From contig NZ_JHBV01000027.1 of NCBI RefSeq assembly GCF_000724545.1, positions 121,038 to 185,037 of the forward strand: a stretch of DNA of 64,000 bases, written 5' to 3'. This DNA is from Aureispira sp. CCB-QB1. Lineage in GTDB: Bacteria > Bacteroidota > Bacteroidia > Chitinophagales > Saprospiraceae. The notes under the pieces were generated by a model. That model was not told the origin of the DNA, made no database searches, and was given only the letters and a program-made list of their open reading frames with translations. The translations under genes and the position numbers were made by a program. This document shows positions 23,709 to 33,656 of this stretch, in pieces; the first letter of the stretch is position 1, and every line of letters begins with the position of its first letter.

Positions 23709-26700
23709 TTAGCTATTTAGACTTGTTGGGCAAACTGTCTGCACCAATTCTTTTAATTTTTCTAGTTCTTTTTCTGGATGAGGCCACCAAGCCTTTGACC
23801 AAACTCGGAAGATTTTTAGACCTTGTTGCTCCAAAATACGCTGACGATGCAAGTCATAAGCATAAGCTTGCGGAGTATTGTGCCAAGGAGCACCGTCGCA
23901 TTCAATAGCGATGCAAGGTTCTTGGTTGGCATTGAGAATAACAAAATCAACATGATAGCCACCCATTTGATAATCTGAAATCAATTGATCTTCATCAATA
24001 ATATCTGTCAAATAGTTGTACAATTCATCTTCAAAAGGCGTTTCAGTAGGGTCGTCATGAATGGCTAAGCCTTCTTCATCACAGGCATCTTTTAATAGAT
24101 CAAGTATGGTTGCCTTTGCTTCTTCATCCCCTTCTTCGATAGCATGTGCATAATCCAAATAAGCGTAAAGAATAGCTTTGCCACGATTGCCCTTTTCCAA
24201 TATTTCGCTGGTGTATTTTGTAAAATACTCTTTGGGAATTGACGAAAAGACGCAAAGTTGTTGCTTGGCTCTAGTGATGATTACATTTAACAAACGATAA
24301 CCTCTTTTACTATTTAGAAGCCCAAAAGATTGTTTGAACTCTCCTTCTAGGTTTAAACCAAAGGTTGTTGATATAATAATAATATCACGTTCATCTCCTT
24401 GGACGTTTTCTAAGTTCTTAACAAACCAGTTGTCATTGGCGCCAATTCTATTCATTTTTTGACGGAACAGGCTATCTTGAATGGTTTGTTCATGGATCAA
24501 GTCTTTGATTAGATTGCGTTGTTGCATGTTGAATGTTGCAATACCCAAACTAGGATAGCTACCATCTTCATTCGCTGGATAATCGTTTTTTAGGAAGTCA
24601 ATGATTCGAGTAGCTTCCACCAAATTAGTTCCATTATTACTATAGACACCTTCTAAATGAAAAAATCTTAAAGGCTTATAATTGTTTTGAGCAGGTAAGG
24701 CAATTAATCTAGAACCATAGAAGGCCGCATTTGAGAAATTGATCAAATCTGGATGATACGATCTATAATGAAAATCTAGATAAGAGGTGTGTACTCTATT
24801 GGGATTTAGATTGTTGCCAAATTCTAGCAATGACTCACTTTCTGCCAAATAAAGCGGATTAGACTTGTCAAAATGATCTGTTTTTGTATTGGTCTCGCTC
24901 AAAAAATCGTTAGAATCCACCGAAATATCGCTCGAAAAATAATTGGAAGGAGGCATCTGGTGTTTGTCGCCAGAAATCACCTTAATGCGCCCACGAATAA
25001 GAGACGGATAGGTATCTTCCAAACGCAGTTGACTAGCTTCGTCAAACAAAACAACATCAAATAAATTGGGTTTTAAGGGCATAATAGAGCTAGCTACTAT
25101 TGGATTGACAAGAACAACAGGAAAAATATTTGTAAATAAATCAAACTCCTCATGCAAGATATTTCTCAATGAGTTCTTGCGAGAATATTTGCTGTTTTTA
25201 CGATGGTTAAAGAGCCATTTAATATTACTTTCTCGATTGAATTTTTTGATACTTTGATGCTGTATGGCTTCCCATGTTTTTAGAATTTTTCGCTTTTGCA
25301 AACGTTGTAATTCAGCCTGAATAGCGGTAATTTTTTCTAATGTTTTGTTATTTGTATTAAAATCACCTAAACGAGAACTTTCTAAGTCTATTAATAAGTA
25401 GAGATAGTTGTATTTGAACACTGCGTCCCAATGCTCAGGAGTGCTGGCATTTCGCAACGTACTTAGGCAGTCTTGGATTAAGTCAGCAGTCGATTCAAAG
25501 AAAATACGCCATTCAAAATACTCTTTGAATACCGATTTGTGTTGAATGCACTTGTCTAATTGTTCTGTGATATAAAGCACATCTTCCATTCTAGGAACTG
25601 TTTGCTTTTCTTCTTCAAAAAGCTCATTTTCAACTTTTTGGAAATTAGATTTTTTGAGAATTTTATTGATTTTTAAGCAAATAGGCGGTGCTTTTTGCCA
25701 AAAATTATTGATAACTTTTGCTTTGCTAGAGAACAATTTCATCGCTTTGGTAGAGCTGGATTGTTTGAGTGTATCCATGGTGTCAACTTCTGGAATAGTT
25801 TGTACAACTGTTTGAAGTTGCATCAATTGCTCTTGAAGCTCCGTTAGCGTTTTGATATGGTTGTAAATCTTTTGATAGAAAAGACTCAAACGCCTAACTT
25901 TCATAGAAAAACCATTCGGGCGAATAATAGACGTGTGTTCTAAATGTTGATTTAATTTTAATAACAACCGATAACGCTCTTCCCAAAACTGAAGGGCGTG
26001 TTCTACGGTTTGTACCATCGCTCGGAAGAATTTAAAATCAAAAGTAGTTTTGAATGTACTTGAAAATTCTTTCAACTCTACAGGTGCATTGGCAACAGAT
26101 AGTTTATCAATACCAACATCTAGCAAAAATTGTTTTTCTTGCTTGATTTTATCAAACATTAGCCGTTCGTTTTTAATAGAATAAGTCATTCCATCAAAAA
26201 AACGAGCCGCTAAACCATCAAAAACATAAGCATTGGCATCTACCTCTCCAAACAAGTCACTTCCTTGCTCAATATAGCGGCTGATGTAGTCAAACTCCCT
26301 TTCTGATAGTTCTAACTCTAAATTCTCAAATAGAATATCGTCAATAGGAGCTGCTCGTTTGTAGCGCAAATAGTCGGTAATAATTTCCTTTAAGTTAAAA
26401 TCTCTAAATGTATTTTTTAGTAGATTTCTATGTTTATGGTTAAACTCTAAGATAAGCTTGTTATAGCGTTTGAGTTTAGAACTATAGTTTTTTTCGTTAA
26501 AACGTTGGTGCTTTAGCTTGACAACATCTGTGATCTGGCGAACCGTACTAACAATCTTCTTGCGATCTCGGTCAACATCATCAATAATTGCCACTAGTTT
26601 TTCTAAACCTAACTTTTGAAGGTTGCTAAAGATGACATTAAGTGCTGTTTTCTTTTCACAAACCACCAATATCTTGCCTTGGTTTTCGAGTGTATTGGTA

Positions 26701-27701
26701 ATAATAGCCGTCAAACTTTGACTTTTTCCTGTGCCAGGAGGTCCTTGAATGACTTTGAATTCTCGTTCGTCTAATGTTCGGATAATTTCTTCTTGACTAG
26801 GGTCAGAATCAACAGAAGTGTTGTTGGATAGGCGAGGCGTTTTTAATCCCAAATCATTGAAGCCCATTTGGTCAAAATTGGCAATCAATTGATCGGTATC
26901 TTTGATGATACTCTGTTTTTGAGTTCGAAACATACCCAAAATACCAGCCCAATGAATTTGAGGCATTTCGGAAGCTGTTGACTCAATACTTGCCTTATCC
27001 AAAACAGGATTAATTTGGATGTCCAAGTTGTTGATTTCATAACTAAATTTGCTTAACAGGGTATGTAAAACCTCTTGTAATTGTTCTACCGAAATTAAAT
27101 TGTTTTCTGGAAAATGAATGGGCGTTTCATCTATATTAATCCCTTCTTCTGTATTAATATAAGAGAGCAAAACATCGTTGACGTAAATAGGAGAGTCAGC
27201 ACTTTTGGAAATAATCCATTGATTTTTGGTGGCATTGGAGCGGTGTATGTCTAAACTCCAAATTAACAAAGGTGCTTTGATAATTTTATTAGGATCGGTT
27301 GTGCTTTGTTTGATTAACAATGGGTATCCCAAGCCAAAAGTACGGATGCCATGCTCCAAGAAATTATCTTCGTTTTGATTGTAAATAGCATTTAAGCGCT
27401 TTGCCAAATCATCGTACAGTTTCTTATGCTCTCCAGAAAGCGAAGAAAAAGGAACGTCGTCAAAGCTAATTTTATATTGAAACTTGGGTTTGGATAATAG
27501 GTTTCGCAGCAAAAAATCTTCGGAAGTATGCCCTGTTGAGGTTTCAAATAGAGTCTCTGTTCCATGGTTTCCGTCAATTAAGTCCAATGAAGTTAAGTCT
27601 AAACGCGTAATGTATCGCCCTGGAAGTGCGTTAAGATGTATCGTATGTAAATTCCCAGTTTTTAATTTATTATTGAGATAAGTAACAAATTGCTTATTCA
27701 T
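23709..27701 (-). CDS. SF1 helicase with C-terminal Vsr-like nuclease domain
   Basis: A 1330-residue cytoplasmic protein. The N-terminal 200 residues (KAPLLIWSLDIHR, PIYVNDVLLSYI) resemble the DUF4011 region of large helicases. The helicase part has Walker A GPPGTGKSQS near residue 320, a DEAS Walker B (VVLFDEASQLRLED) near 885, SGDKHQMPPS, and late motifs including QGDERDIIIISTTFG and LLNVIITRAKQQL. An inserted helical region fills about 400-830. The C-terminal 110 residues form a Vsr/DUF559-type PD-(D/E)xK nuclease: FEDEL, YHVDFVI, AIECDGAPWH, then HRQRILEQQGLKIFRVWS. DUF4011-helicase-Vsr proteins have been reported as single-gene phage defence candidates; whether this one acts so is inference. 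It has no operon partner. Confidence 0.85.
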   Translation of the reverse strand: MNKQFVTYLNNKLKTGNLHTIHLNALPGRYITRLDLTSLDLIDGNHGTETLFETSTGHTSEDFLLRNLLSKPKFQYKISFDDVPFSSLSGEHKKLYDDLAKRLNAIYNQNEDNFLEHGIRTFGLGYPLLIKQSTTDPNKIIKAPLLIWSLDIHRSNATKNQWIISKSADSPIYVNDVLLSYINTEEGINIDETPIHFPENNLISVEQLQEVLHTLLSKFSYEINNLDIQINPVLDKASIESTASEMPQIHWAGILGMFRTQKQSIIKDTDQLIANFDQMGFNDLGLKTPRLSNNTSVDSDPSQEEIIRTLDEREFKVIQGPPGTGKSQSLTAIITNTLENQGKILVVCEKKTALNVIFSNLQKLGLEKLVAIIDDVDRDRKKIVSTVRQITDVVKLKHQRFNEKNYSSKLKRYNKLILEFNHKHRNLLKNTFRDFNLKEIITDYLRYKRAAPIDDILFENLELELSEREFDYISRYIEQGSDLFGEVDANAYVFDGLAARFFDGMTYSIKNERLMFDKIKQEKQFLLDVGIDKLSVANAPVELKEFSSTFKTTFDFKFFRAMVQTVEHALQFWEERYRLLLKLNQHLEHTSIIRPNGFSMKVRRLSLFYQKIYNHIKTLTELQEQLMQLQTVVQTIPEVDTMDTLKQSSSTKAMKLFSSKAKVINNFWQKAPPICLKINKILKKSNFQKVENELFEEEKQTVPRMEDVLYITEQLDKCIQHKSVFKEYFEWRIFFESTADLIQDCLSTLRNASTPEHWDAVFKYNYLYLLIDLESSRLGDFNTNNKTLEKITAIQAELQRLQKRKILKTWEAIQHQSIKKFNRESNIKWLFNHRKNSKYSRKNSLRNILHEEFDLFTNIFPVVLVNPIVASSIMPLKPNLFDVVLFDEASQLRLEDTYPSLIRGRIKVISGDKHQMPPSNYFSSDISVDSNDFLSETNTKTDHFDKSNPLYLAESESLLEFGNNLNPNRVHTSYLDFHYRSYHPDLINFSNAAFYGSRLIALPAQNNYKPLRFFHLEGVYSNNGTNLVEATRIIDFLKNDYPANEDGSYPSLGIATFNMQQRNLIKDLIHEQTIQDSLFRQKMNRIGANDNWFVKNLENVQGDERDIIIISTTFGLNLEGEFKQSFGLLNSKRGYRLLNVIITRAKQQLCVFSSIPKEYFTKYTSEILEKGNRGKAILYAYLDYAHAIEEGDEEAKATILDLLKDACDEEGLAIHDDPTETPFEDELYNYLTDIIDEDQLISDYQMGGYHVDFVILNANQEPCIAIECDGAPWHNTPQAYAYDLHRQRILEQQGLKIFRVWSKAWWPHPEKELEKLKELVQTVCPTSLNS

Positions 27702-27860
27702 GAAGTCAACGTTGGATATGTATGTTAAAAAACAGCTACTGTGTATTGGTTATACTTCATGATGTTTTATGAGAAAACAAGCTTTGTTTTTTATGAAAAT
27801 CAAAAAAGCATCTCTATACCACCACGAAGTAATGATTAATTGAACGGTTTGTTCTTTGAA

Positions 27861-27909
27861 TGTGCTTTTTTTCTTTTTGCTAAAAAAGTAAAAAAGCAAC
27901 AAACTATTA
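27861..27909 (+). repeat. Partial right end of the palindromic repeat
   Basis: TGTGC, a T run, GCTAAAAAAGTAAAAAAGCA and CAACAAACTA align with the right end of the element at 57937 (CAACGAACTA). The sequence before it (ACCACGAAGTAATG) resembles the reverse complement of the CTACTTCGTGGT module. Confidence 0.45.
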
Positions 27910-28127
27910 AACTATGTAAGGTACAAAAAAGAGCTATAAAACATAACTTGAAGGTCGTAAAAAAATAGGTTCAAATTTAGTATGTTGTTTGGTGTGATGG
28001 TACTGATTTTTCAACGATCTATTTTGTGTAGATTGACTGGATAGCTTGGAATCCCTTAAAAAAAAGAAGAGAATAATGATAGAAAGGGGCTGTCTCTGAT
28101 TTTTATATCTACCTGCTTGTTTATAAT

Positions 28128-28365
28128 ATAAAAAAGCCCGAATTCAACTCAACCTCATAAGTCAAATTCGAGCATACAAATAGCCGAAACTACTTGCATT
28201 AAGCATCCATTAGGTTAGTTTGTAAGCGCAGCAGCCCACCTAAAAATTGTATTGGTTTGATAGGTGTTTGTTGGCAAACAAAAACAAGCTATTCTATCAA
28301 GTACTTAGTGTACGTACAATCTTGTAAGCAGATTGCTGTCAGTGGTAATACTCTTTAACTTTTTA
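28128..28365 (-). ncRNA. Putative structured noncoding RNA
   Basis: On the minus strand the 3' end is a 14-bp hairpin (28136-28173, arms GCTCGAATTTGACT and AGTTGAATTCGGGC, three G.U pairs) followed by six T: a rho-independent terminator. Directly 5' of it is a 10-bp hairpin (28174-28199, ATGCAAGTAG with CTATTTGTAT, two G.U). Further upstream are TTAGGT/ACCTAA, TTGATAG/CTATCAA enclosing GTTTG/CAAAC, and CAATCT/AGATTG. The wobble pairs would be A.C on the other strand, so the minus strand is the RNA sense. I do not recognise 6S, tmRNA, RNase P or SRP signatures. The 5' end is a guess; no consensus promoter was found. Confidence 0.45.
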
Positions 28366-28757
28366 TATTATTTTATTATATTAGAAATTAGCGGTTAGTT
28401 GTGCTGTTTTAATACGGCTTTAATGACTATACAACTAACTATTGAAAAATGAAATTTAGAGTTTCAAATCTCTTGAGACTTCTATTTTTATAATACGCAA
28501 AAAACAAAAGGTTACAGGTAGAGCAAAAAAAATTGTATTTTGCACAGTCCTATTCTTTAGTAGTCTACTCATTGTTTAGTACAAATACAATACAGATGCC
28601 TACTAATCTTTTAAGCGAGTCTTTAATATATTCGCTTTGTCTTGTCTTGACAACAAGGTATTGTTTTGAATAGATTGTACCAAGTTAACATATTAGACAG
28701 AGAGAGAAAAAATAGGTCCAACGTAAAAACGATTTAATTGATAGGGCATCTAGTGAT

Positions 28758-28857
28758 AAATAGTAGTTAGCTTTGTTATTCCCTGCGATTGCGAGCTCTC
28801 ATAGCTCGGTTCACTGCTGCTGCGTAGCTGGTAAAGCTGCACAGTAACGCAGATAAC
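28758..28857 (+). repeat. Cluster of repeat-family modules
   Basis: AGTTAGCTTTGTTA at the left, a CCCTGCGATTGCGAGCTCTC block that matches the reverse complement of the GCGATCTCA-CGACCGCAGGGAG module, then CTGCTGCTGCGTAGCTGG, and AACTATTG at the right. It looks like a rearranged element between the ncRNA candidate and the next gene. Confidence 0.4.
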
Positions 28858-28934
28858 TATTGTGACAAAAAAAATTATATAATCAAACAGTAGTTGGCTA
28901 TTGAAGCGGATTACTAATTAAGTAGATATAAAAA

Positions 28935-29435
28935 ATGAAAAGAATACTTCCTATTGTATGGATTCTTATAGGTGGTTTATTACTGTCGTTTATTGGGGTA
29001 AAAAATCATCCTAGTCAAGGGCATAGAATGGTGATTGTCAAGCATAGACCGAGCTTAAAACTAGAATACTATTCTCCCATAGGAGACTCTAAGAAATTAC
29101 TAGAAGAATTGAGCCCAGAAGAGCAGAAAGAAGAACTATTGTATCGAGAATTTGTTAAACGTCCAGAGTCGCACACAATTGACAATATTGCCTTGGTCTT
29201 TTTTCAACTTGGAATTTATTTAATTGTACTCAATTTGTTGAAGTTGATCTTTTTTAGAAGAAAGTATCGGTTCAAAATGGGACGGTTTATTTCCTTGAAT
29301 GTCATTGGTGTTGCCATTGCAATGGGAGTCTATCAAATTTACTGGACGAAAGACATGGCTTTGTGGGTGGCTGTATTGGGGCAAGTCATTTTAAATATGG
29401 TACTAATTTTCCCACGACTGCGCAAAAATGCTTAA
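28935..29435 (+). CDS. Membrane protein of 166 residues, unknown function
   Basis: It has an N-terminal hydrophobic helix (about 4-22), a soluble stretch of about 65 residues with a charged [20 protein letters not shown] segment, and three further helices (about 80-105, 115-136, 140-160) separated by short basic loops. No recognised motif. It begins an apparent operon: the YyaL-type gene starts 23 bases after its stop. Confidence 0.7.
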   Translation: MKRILPIVWILIGGLLLSFIGVKNHPSQGHRMVIVKHRPSLKLEYYSPIGDSKKLLEELSPEEQKEELLYREFVKRPESHTIDNIALVFFQLGIYLIVLNLLKLIFFRRKYRFKMGRFISLNVIGVAIAMGVYQIYWTKDMALWVAVLGQVILNMVLIFPRLRKNA

Positions 29436-29458
29436 AAACAAATTTTAAATCAAGCCAA

Positions 29459-31510
29459 ATGAAAAAGACCAACAAACTGATTCATGAAACGAGTCCTTAC
29501 TTACAACAGCATGCATACAATCCAGTAGATTGGCACCCTTGGGGAGAAGAAGCACTGGCAAAGGCAAAAGCAGAAGACAAACCAATTTTAGTAAGTATAG
29601 GTTATTCTACTTGTCATTGGTGTCATGTTATGGAGCGGGAGTCTTTTGAAAATGAGGCTGTTGCTGATTTTATGAACGAGCATTTTATTAATATAAAAGT
29701 AGACAGAGAAGAACGTCCAGATGTTGATGCAATTTATATGGAGGCTGTTCAGTTGGTGCAGAATGGACAAGGAGGTTGGCCCTTAAACTGTTTTTTGTTA
29801 CCAGACGGGCGCCCCTTTTTTGGTGGAACTTATTTTCCACCTCAACCCGCTTATCAAAGAGCCTCTTGGATACAAGTACTACAAAACTTATCCAAAGCTT
29901 ATAAAGAAAGAAGGGAAGATGTTGAAGCACAAGCCAGTCAAATTGTAGGATATATTCAAAAAGCCCAAACACAGTTTTCTAATAAAATTGATATTCCAAA
30001 AGGCGAGCAAGTGTTTGATCGTAAGTTTGTTAAGGATGTTTTTCAGCGCTTGGCTCAGAATTTTGATGAAGAAAATGGTGGTTTTGGAAGTGCGCCAAAG
30101 TTTCCAGGAACCATGCCCTTGCAGTTTTGTTTGAATTACTATTTGGCAGAAGGAGAAAAAAAGGCTTTAGAACAGGTCTTACTTTCCTTAGATAAAATGT
30201 CCAATGGTGGTATCTACGATCATTTGGGAGGTGGCTTTGCTAGATATACAGTTGATGCTGCGTGGCTAGTGCCGCACTTTGAGAAAATGTTATATGATAA
30301 TGCGCTCTTAGTTGGGTTATTGGCAGAAACCTATAAATTAACGACTCGTCCCCTGTACAAACAGCGTATAGAGGAAACGTTGACTTGGGTAGAGCGAGAA
30401 ATGTCGTCTGAAGAAGGGGGATTTTTTGCTGCTTTGGATGCAGATTCAGAGGGCGTTGAAGGTAAGTTTTATGTATGGGACAAAGCAGAAATTGATGCTG
30501 TTTTAGGAGAAGATAGCAAGTTGTTCTGTGCCTTTTATGACGTTTCTGAAGAAGGAAATTGGGAAGAAAAGAATATCTTAAATATACCGACAGATAAAAC
30601 AGATTTTTTGAAAGCGCATGCGATAAACGATACGGATTTTGATTTATTCTTGAAAAACTGTCGAAACAAATTGCTAGCAGCTCGTGCGAGTAGAGTTCGT
30701 CCAGGTCTAGATGACAAAATTCTGTTGGATTGGAATATGATGATGGTAACGGCATATTGCAAAGCTTATCAAGCGCTGAGAATCGAACAATACAAAGAGC
30801 GGGCATTAAAAGCCTTGAATTTTGCGCTTCGTGCCTTCCAAATAGAAGAAGATAGTTTGCATCTGTATCATAGTTATAAAGATGGGAAAGCCAAGCATCA
30901 TGCTTTTTTAGATGATTATGCTTTTTTAATCGAGGCACTCATAGAAGTACACCTTATTACGCAAGAAATTCATTATATCAACTTAGCAAAAGAGTATTTG
31001 GATTTTGTCAACAACGAATTCTTAGATCATCAGCAGCATTTGTATTTCTTTACTTCAGCTAAGCAGCAAGATATTATTTTACATAAAAAAATAACTTATG
31101 ATGGGGCAACTCCTTCTGGAAATGCTACAATGTTACACAATTTGCAACGTTTAGGCGTACTATTAGATGCAACAGCATACAGGGAACAAGCTGTAAAAAT
31201 GGCACTGACGATCAAAGAGCAAATAAGAGAGTATCCTTCTTCTTTTGGACAATGGGCAAATGCTTTGTTTTTGGAAGTATATCCTCTTAAAACGGTTGCT
31301 GTGATGGGGACAAAATATGCTGCAACCATTCAAGATTTGTTAGCTAAGTCATTTTTGAATACCTTTATTTCAACAGAAGCAACAAAAGCAGTAAGAGGTT
31401 TAACGATTCCCAAAGTTACAGGAGAGACCAGTATTGTGGTTTGTAAAGATTATACTTGTAGCCTACCTGTAAATACTGTGGACGCTGCTTTAGAATTGTT
31501 GTCGGAATAA
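29459..31510 (+). CDS. Thioredoxin-domain protein, YyaL/spermatogenesis-associated 20 family
   Basis: I start at the ATG giving [15 protein letters not shown], the standard N-terminus of this family; the longer open frame overlaps the previous gene. The 683-residue protein has an N-terminal thioredoxin-like domain (DUF255) with CHWCH at residues 52-56 and [10 protein letters not shown], followed by an (alpha/alpha) toroid resembling glycoside-hydrolase/AGE epimerase folds ([61 protein letters not shown]). Length and motifs are complete. The biochemical function is not established for bacterial members. It is in a probable operon with the preceding membrane protein and following glycosyltransferase (31-base gap). 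Confidence 0.92.
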   Translation: MKKTNKLIHETSPYLQQHAYNPVDWHPWGEEALAKAKAEDKPILVSIGYSTCHWCHVMERESFENEAVADFMNEHFINIKVDREERPDVDAIYMEAVQLVQNGQGGWPLNCFLLPDGRPFFGGTYFPPQPAYQRASWIQVLQNLSKAYKERREDVEAQASQIVGYIQKAQTQFSNKIDIPKGEQVFDRKFVKDVFQRLAQNFDEENGGFGSAPKFPGTMPLQFCLNYYLAEGEKKALEQVLLSLDKMSNGGIYDHLGGGFARYTVDAAWLVPHFEKMLYDNALLVGLLAETYKLTTRPLYKQRIEETLTWVEREMSSEEGGFFAALDADSEGVEGKFYVWDKAEIDAVLGEDSKLFCAFYDVSEEGNWEEKNILNIPTDKTDFLKAHAINDTDFDLFLKNCRNKLLAARASRVRPGLDDKILLDWNMMMVTAYCKAYQALRIEQYKERALKALNFALRAFQIEEDSLHLYHSYKDGKAKHHAFLDDYAFLIEALIEVHLITQEIHYINLAKEYLDFVNNEFLDHQQHLYFFTSAKQQDIILHKKITYDGATPSGNATMLHNLQRLGVLLDATAYREQAVKMALTIKEQIREYPSSFGQWANALFLEVYPLKTVAVMGTKYAATIQDLLAKSFLNTFISTEATKAVRGLTIPKVTGETSIVVCKDYTCSLPVNTVDAALELLSE

Positions 31511-31541
31511 TTAAGGAAAAGCACTCGATAAAGATTAAGAG

Positions 31542-32678
31542 ATGAAAATAGCGGTTAATACTAGGTTCTTGATGCCCAATAAACTGGAAGGAATTGGATG
31601 GTTTACACATGAGACATTGAAACGTTGGGTAGAATGGCATCCAGAGCATGAGTTTATTTTTATTTTTGATCGTCCCTTTTCAGAAGAATTTATTTTTGCA
31701 GATAATGTGGTTGGGGTACAAGCTTTTCCTCCTGCACGTCATCCTATCTTGTTTTATTGTTGGTACGAATGGGCAATTCCTAGTATCTTAAAGCGTTATC
31801 AGGCGGATGTATTTGTGTCTCCCGATGGCTTTATGTCTTTGAGAACCAAAGTGCCAACCTTAATGGTTTTGCATGATATTGCGTGGAAACATTTTAAGAA
31901 ACACGTGTATTATACCGCCATGAAGTATTATAGCTATTACGTTCCTAAGTTTGTACAAGCAGCCAATCAGATGGCAACTGTTTCAGAATTCTCAAAACAA
32001 GATATTGTAAGAGCATTTAATGTTGACCCTGCTAAAATAGATGTTGTTTATAATGGCAGTCATCATAATTACCAACCATTATCAGAAGCAGAACAAGAAC
32101 AGATACGAATGCAATATAGCAATGGAAAACCTTATTTTTTATACGTCGGTTCGATTCATCCACGCAAGAATGTACCTAATCTACTTCGTGCTTTTGAGGC
32201 GTTCAAAAAACAAACGAATGCTCCCATTCAGTTACTTTTTGCAGGGCGTATTATGTGGCAAGGAGGACCTGTGGGCGAATTGTTAGCAACCTTAAGTAGC
32301 CAACAAGATATTGTGTTTTTGGACTACGTTCCGAATGAATTATTGCCCAAAATTGTAGCTTCTGCCTTTGCATTGACTTATGTTTCACTCTTTGAAGGTT
32401 TTGGAATACCGATTTTGGAAGCTATGTATTGTGATGTGCCTAGTATAACTTCTAATTGTTCGTCTATGCCAGAGGTGGCAGGGAAGGCAGGTTTGTTGGC
32501 AGATCCGAATTCTGTTGAAAGTATTTGTGAGCAAATGCTTGTTTTGTGGAAAACTCCTGGTTTGCGTCAAAAACTAGTCGAAGAGGGAAGAATACAACGC
32601 CAACATTTTTCTTGGGACTTAACCGCCAAACGTTTGTGGGATAGTTTGGAAAAAGTGCTGCCCAAAACATTAGAATAA
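31542..32678 (+). CDS. Glycosyltransferase family 4 (group 1)
   Basis: A 378-residue GT-B glycosyltransferase. The N-terminal half starts MKIAVNTRFLMPNKLEGIGW, typical of GT4 mannosyl/glucosyl transferases. The C-terminal half has the sugar-nucleotide-binding signature: FLYVGSIHPRKNVPNLLRAF, then SLFEGFGIPILEAMYCDVPS with the E-x7-E motif. It probably transfers a sugar in cell-surface polysaccharide or glycolipid synthesis, but no other polysaccharide gene is nearby, so the acceptor is unknown. Its last nine bases overlap the end of the convergent dgkA. Confidence 0.9.
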   Translation: MKIAVNTRFLMPNKLEGIGWFTHETLKRWVEWHPEHEFIFIFDRPFSEEFIFADNVVGVQAFPPARHPILFYCWYEWAIPSILKRYQADVFVSPDGFMSLRTKVPTLMVLHDIAWKHFKKHVYYTAMKYYSYYVPKFVQAANQMATVSEFSKQDIVRAFNVDPAKIDVVYNGSHHNYQPLSEAEQEQIRMQYSNGKPYFLYVGSIHPRKNVPNLLRAFEAFKKQTNAPIQLLFAGRIMWQGGPVGELLATLSSQQDIVFLDYVPNELLPKIVASAFALTYVSLFEGFGIPILEAMYCDVPSITSNCSSMPEVAGKAGLLADPNSVESICEQMLVLWKTPGLRQKLVEEGRIQRQHFSWDLTAKRLWDSLEKVLPKTLE

Positions 32679-33038
32679 AGCATAGAGTTTAGGTCCCAAG
32701 ATAAGCGCTCCCACCAAAGCTGCCCCTATCGCAGACAAAAGCACTGCGCCCGCAGCAATGTCTTTGGACTTTCCTATCAACTCATCGTGTTCAGGTGAAA
32801 TCTTGTCGGCTAGATATTCTAAGGCAGAATTCATGGCTTCCATAGCCGTTACGAGCGCAATACAGAGTATTATTAAAGCCCATTCTATCAATGTAATTTG
32901 AAGAAAAAAAGCTATTGGAATAACTAGGACGGTCGCTAGTAAATGCACTTGTGCATTAGGGTGATTGGAGAACAAATCTTTTAAGCCTTTTATAGCCCAT
33001 TTGAAACTAGCAATTCGTTGTTGTATAAACTTTATCAT
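32670..33038 (-). CDS. dgkA: Diacylglycerol/undecaprenol kinase, DgkA family
   Basis: A 122-residue integral membrane protein of normal DgkA length. Three hydrophobic helices (about 32-50, 53-70, 95-115) and the signature TAMEAMNSALEYLADKISPE followed by GKSKDIAAGAVLLSA match the family, which phosphorylates diacylglycerol or undecaprenol using ATP. Gram-negative members recycle diacylglycerol; Gram-positive-like ones phosphorylate undecaprenol, and the sequence does not let me choose. The 3' end overlaps the glycosyltransferase 3' end by nine bases. Confidence 0.92.
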   Translation of the reverse strand: MIKFIQQRIASFKWAIKGLKDLFSNHPNAQVHLLATVLVIPIAFFLQITLIEWALIILCIALVTAMEAMNSALEYLADKISPEHDELIGKSKDIAAGAVLLSAIGAALVGALILGPKLYALF

Positions 33039-33289
33039 AATACTTAGATTGTGCTTTCAAACTTAGCAAAAATCTTTATAAGGAACGAATATATTGTTAT
33101 TCTGTAACGTGTTTTTATGCCTTACGCAATCATTTTGGGAGACTTGGAGAGATTGGTATGTCTGTTGTTTTTTATTATCTAATATTTTGGTTTGATAGTT
33201 GTCTAATTGACTGATAGTACTTACAACATAATGGTTTGACGCAGCTCGTAGAGCAGTAATGCCGTTGTTTTCAGAGAAATAGGCAAACT

Positions 33290-33325
33290 AAAAAGCTATG
33301 AACAAAACTTGTCCATAGCTTTTTA
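33290..33325 (-). terminator. Terminator of the 106-residue secreted protein gene
   Basis: AAAAAGCTATG pairs with CATAGCTTTTT across a 13-base loop. It lies just past the stop at 33336 on the minus strand. Confidence 0.75.
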
Positions 33326-33335
33326 GTTTTTAGTA

Positions 33336-33656
33336 TTACATATTAATAGCAATGCATCCTTTTTTCTTCGTTCTTTTGCGTTTCTTGAGTAATTTTTTTT
33401 GTTTCCTTTTAGTTGCGGTTGTTTCTGGAAACGTAATTAAATGTTTATTGGCTACAGGTGGTTTGTAATTTACAGGAATGTGCACCTTAACCTTTTTGGA
33501 AGGAGTTGGGCTAGTTAGAGGCGCTGCTTTTTTGGTTAAATTGTTTGTAATATTCGTTTTGGATCGCCCCTCACACATTTGACTGTATGTAGGGATGCTC
33601 AAAAATAAAAGCAATACGCTTATTAAAACAAGTATAGGTGTAGATTTTAATGTCAT
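33336..33656 (-). CDS. Small secreted Lys-rich protein, unknown
   Basis: A 106-residue protein with a signal peptide ending TYSQ. The mature part has a Thr/Pro/Lys linker and a strongly basic tail (KRKQKKLLKKRKRTKKKG) ending CIAINM, with two Cys (one after the signal, one near the end). No family recognised. A clear signal peptide and a terminator after the stop support it being real. Confidence 0.6.
   Translation of the reverse strand: MTLKSTPILVLISVLLLFLSIPTYSQMCEGRSKTNITNNLTKKAAPLTSPTPSKKVKVHIPVNYKPPVANKHLITFPETTATKRKQKKLLKKRKRTKKKGCIAINM

Larger units (their letters stand above)
27702..28934. other. 1.2-kb gene-free region
   Basis: This is the longest stretch without a protein gene. It contains a solo repeat end (27861-27909), a structured RNA candidate (28128-28365, minus), a GTTAGTTGT/ACAACTAAC inverted repeat near 28394-28440, an ATTGTATTT/AAATACAAT inverted repeat with arms near 28532 and 28583, and a module cluster at 28758-28857. 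It lies between divergently transcribed genes. Confidence 0.6.

Noticed and set aside
28205..28245. Plus-strand segment resembling the SRP RNA tip (GGTTAG...GCAGCAGCC)
   Set aside because: The tip helix does not pair properly, the flanks do not form the long SRP rod, and all wobble evidence and the terminator support a minus-strand RNA.
30240..30938. 232-codon minus-strand open frame
   Set aside because: It lies entirely antisense to the well-conserved YyaL-type gene; its translation shows no recognisable domain.
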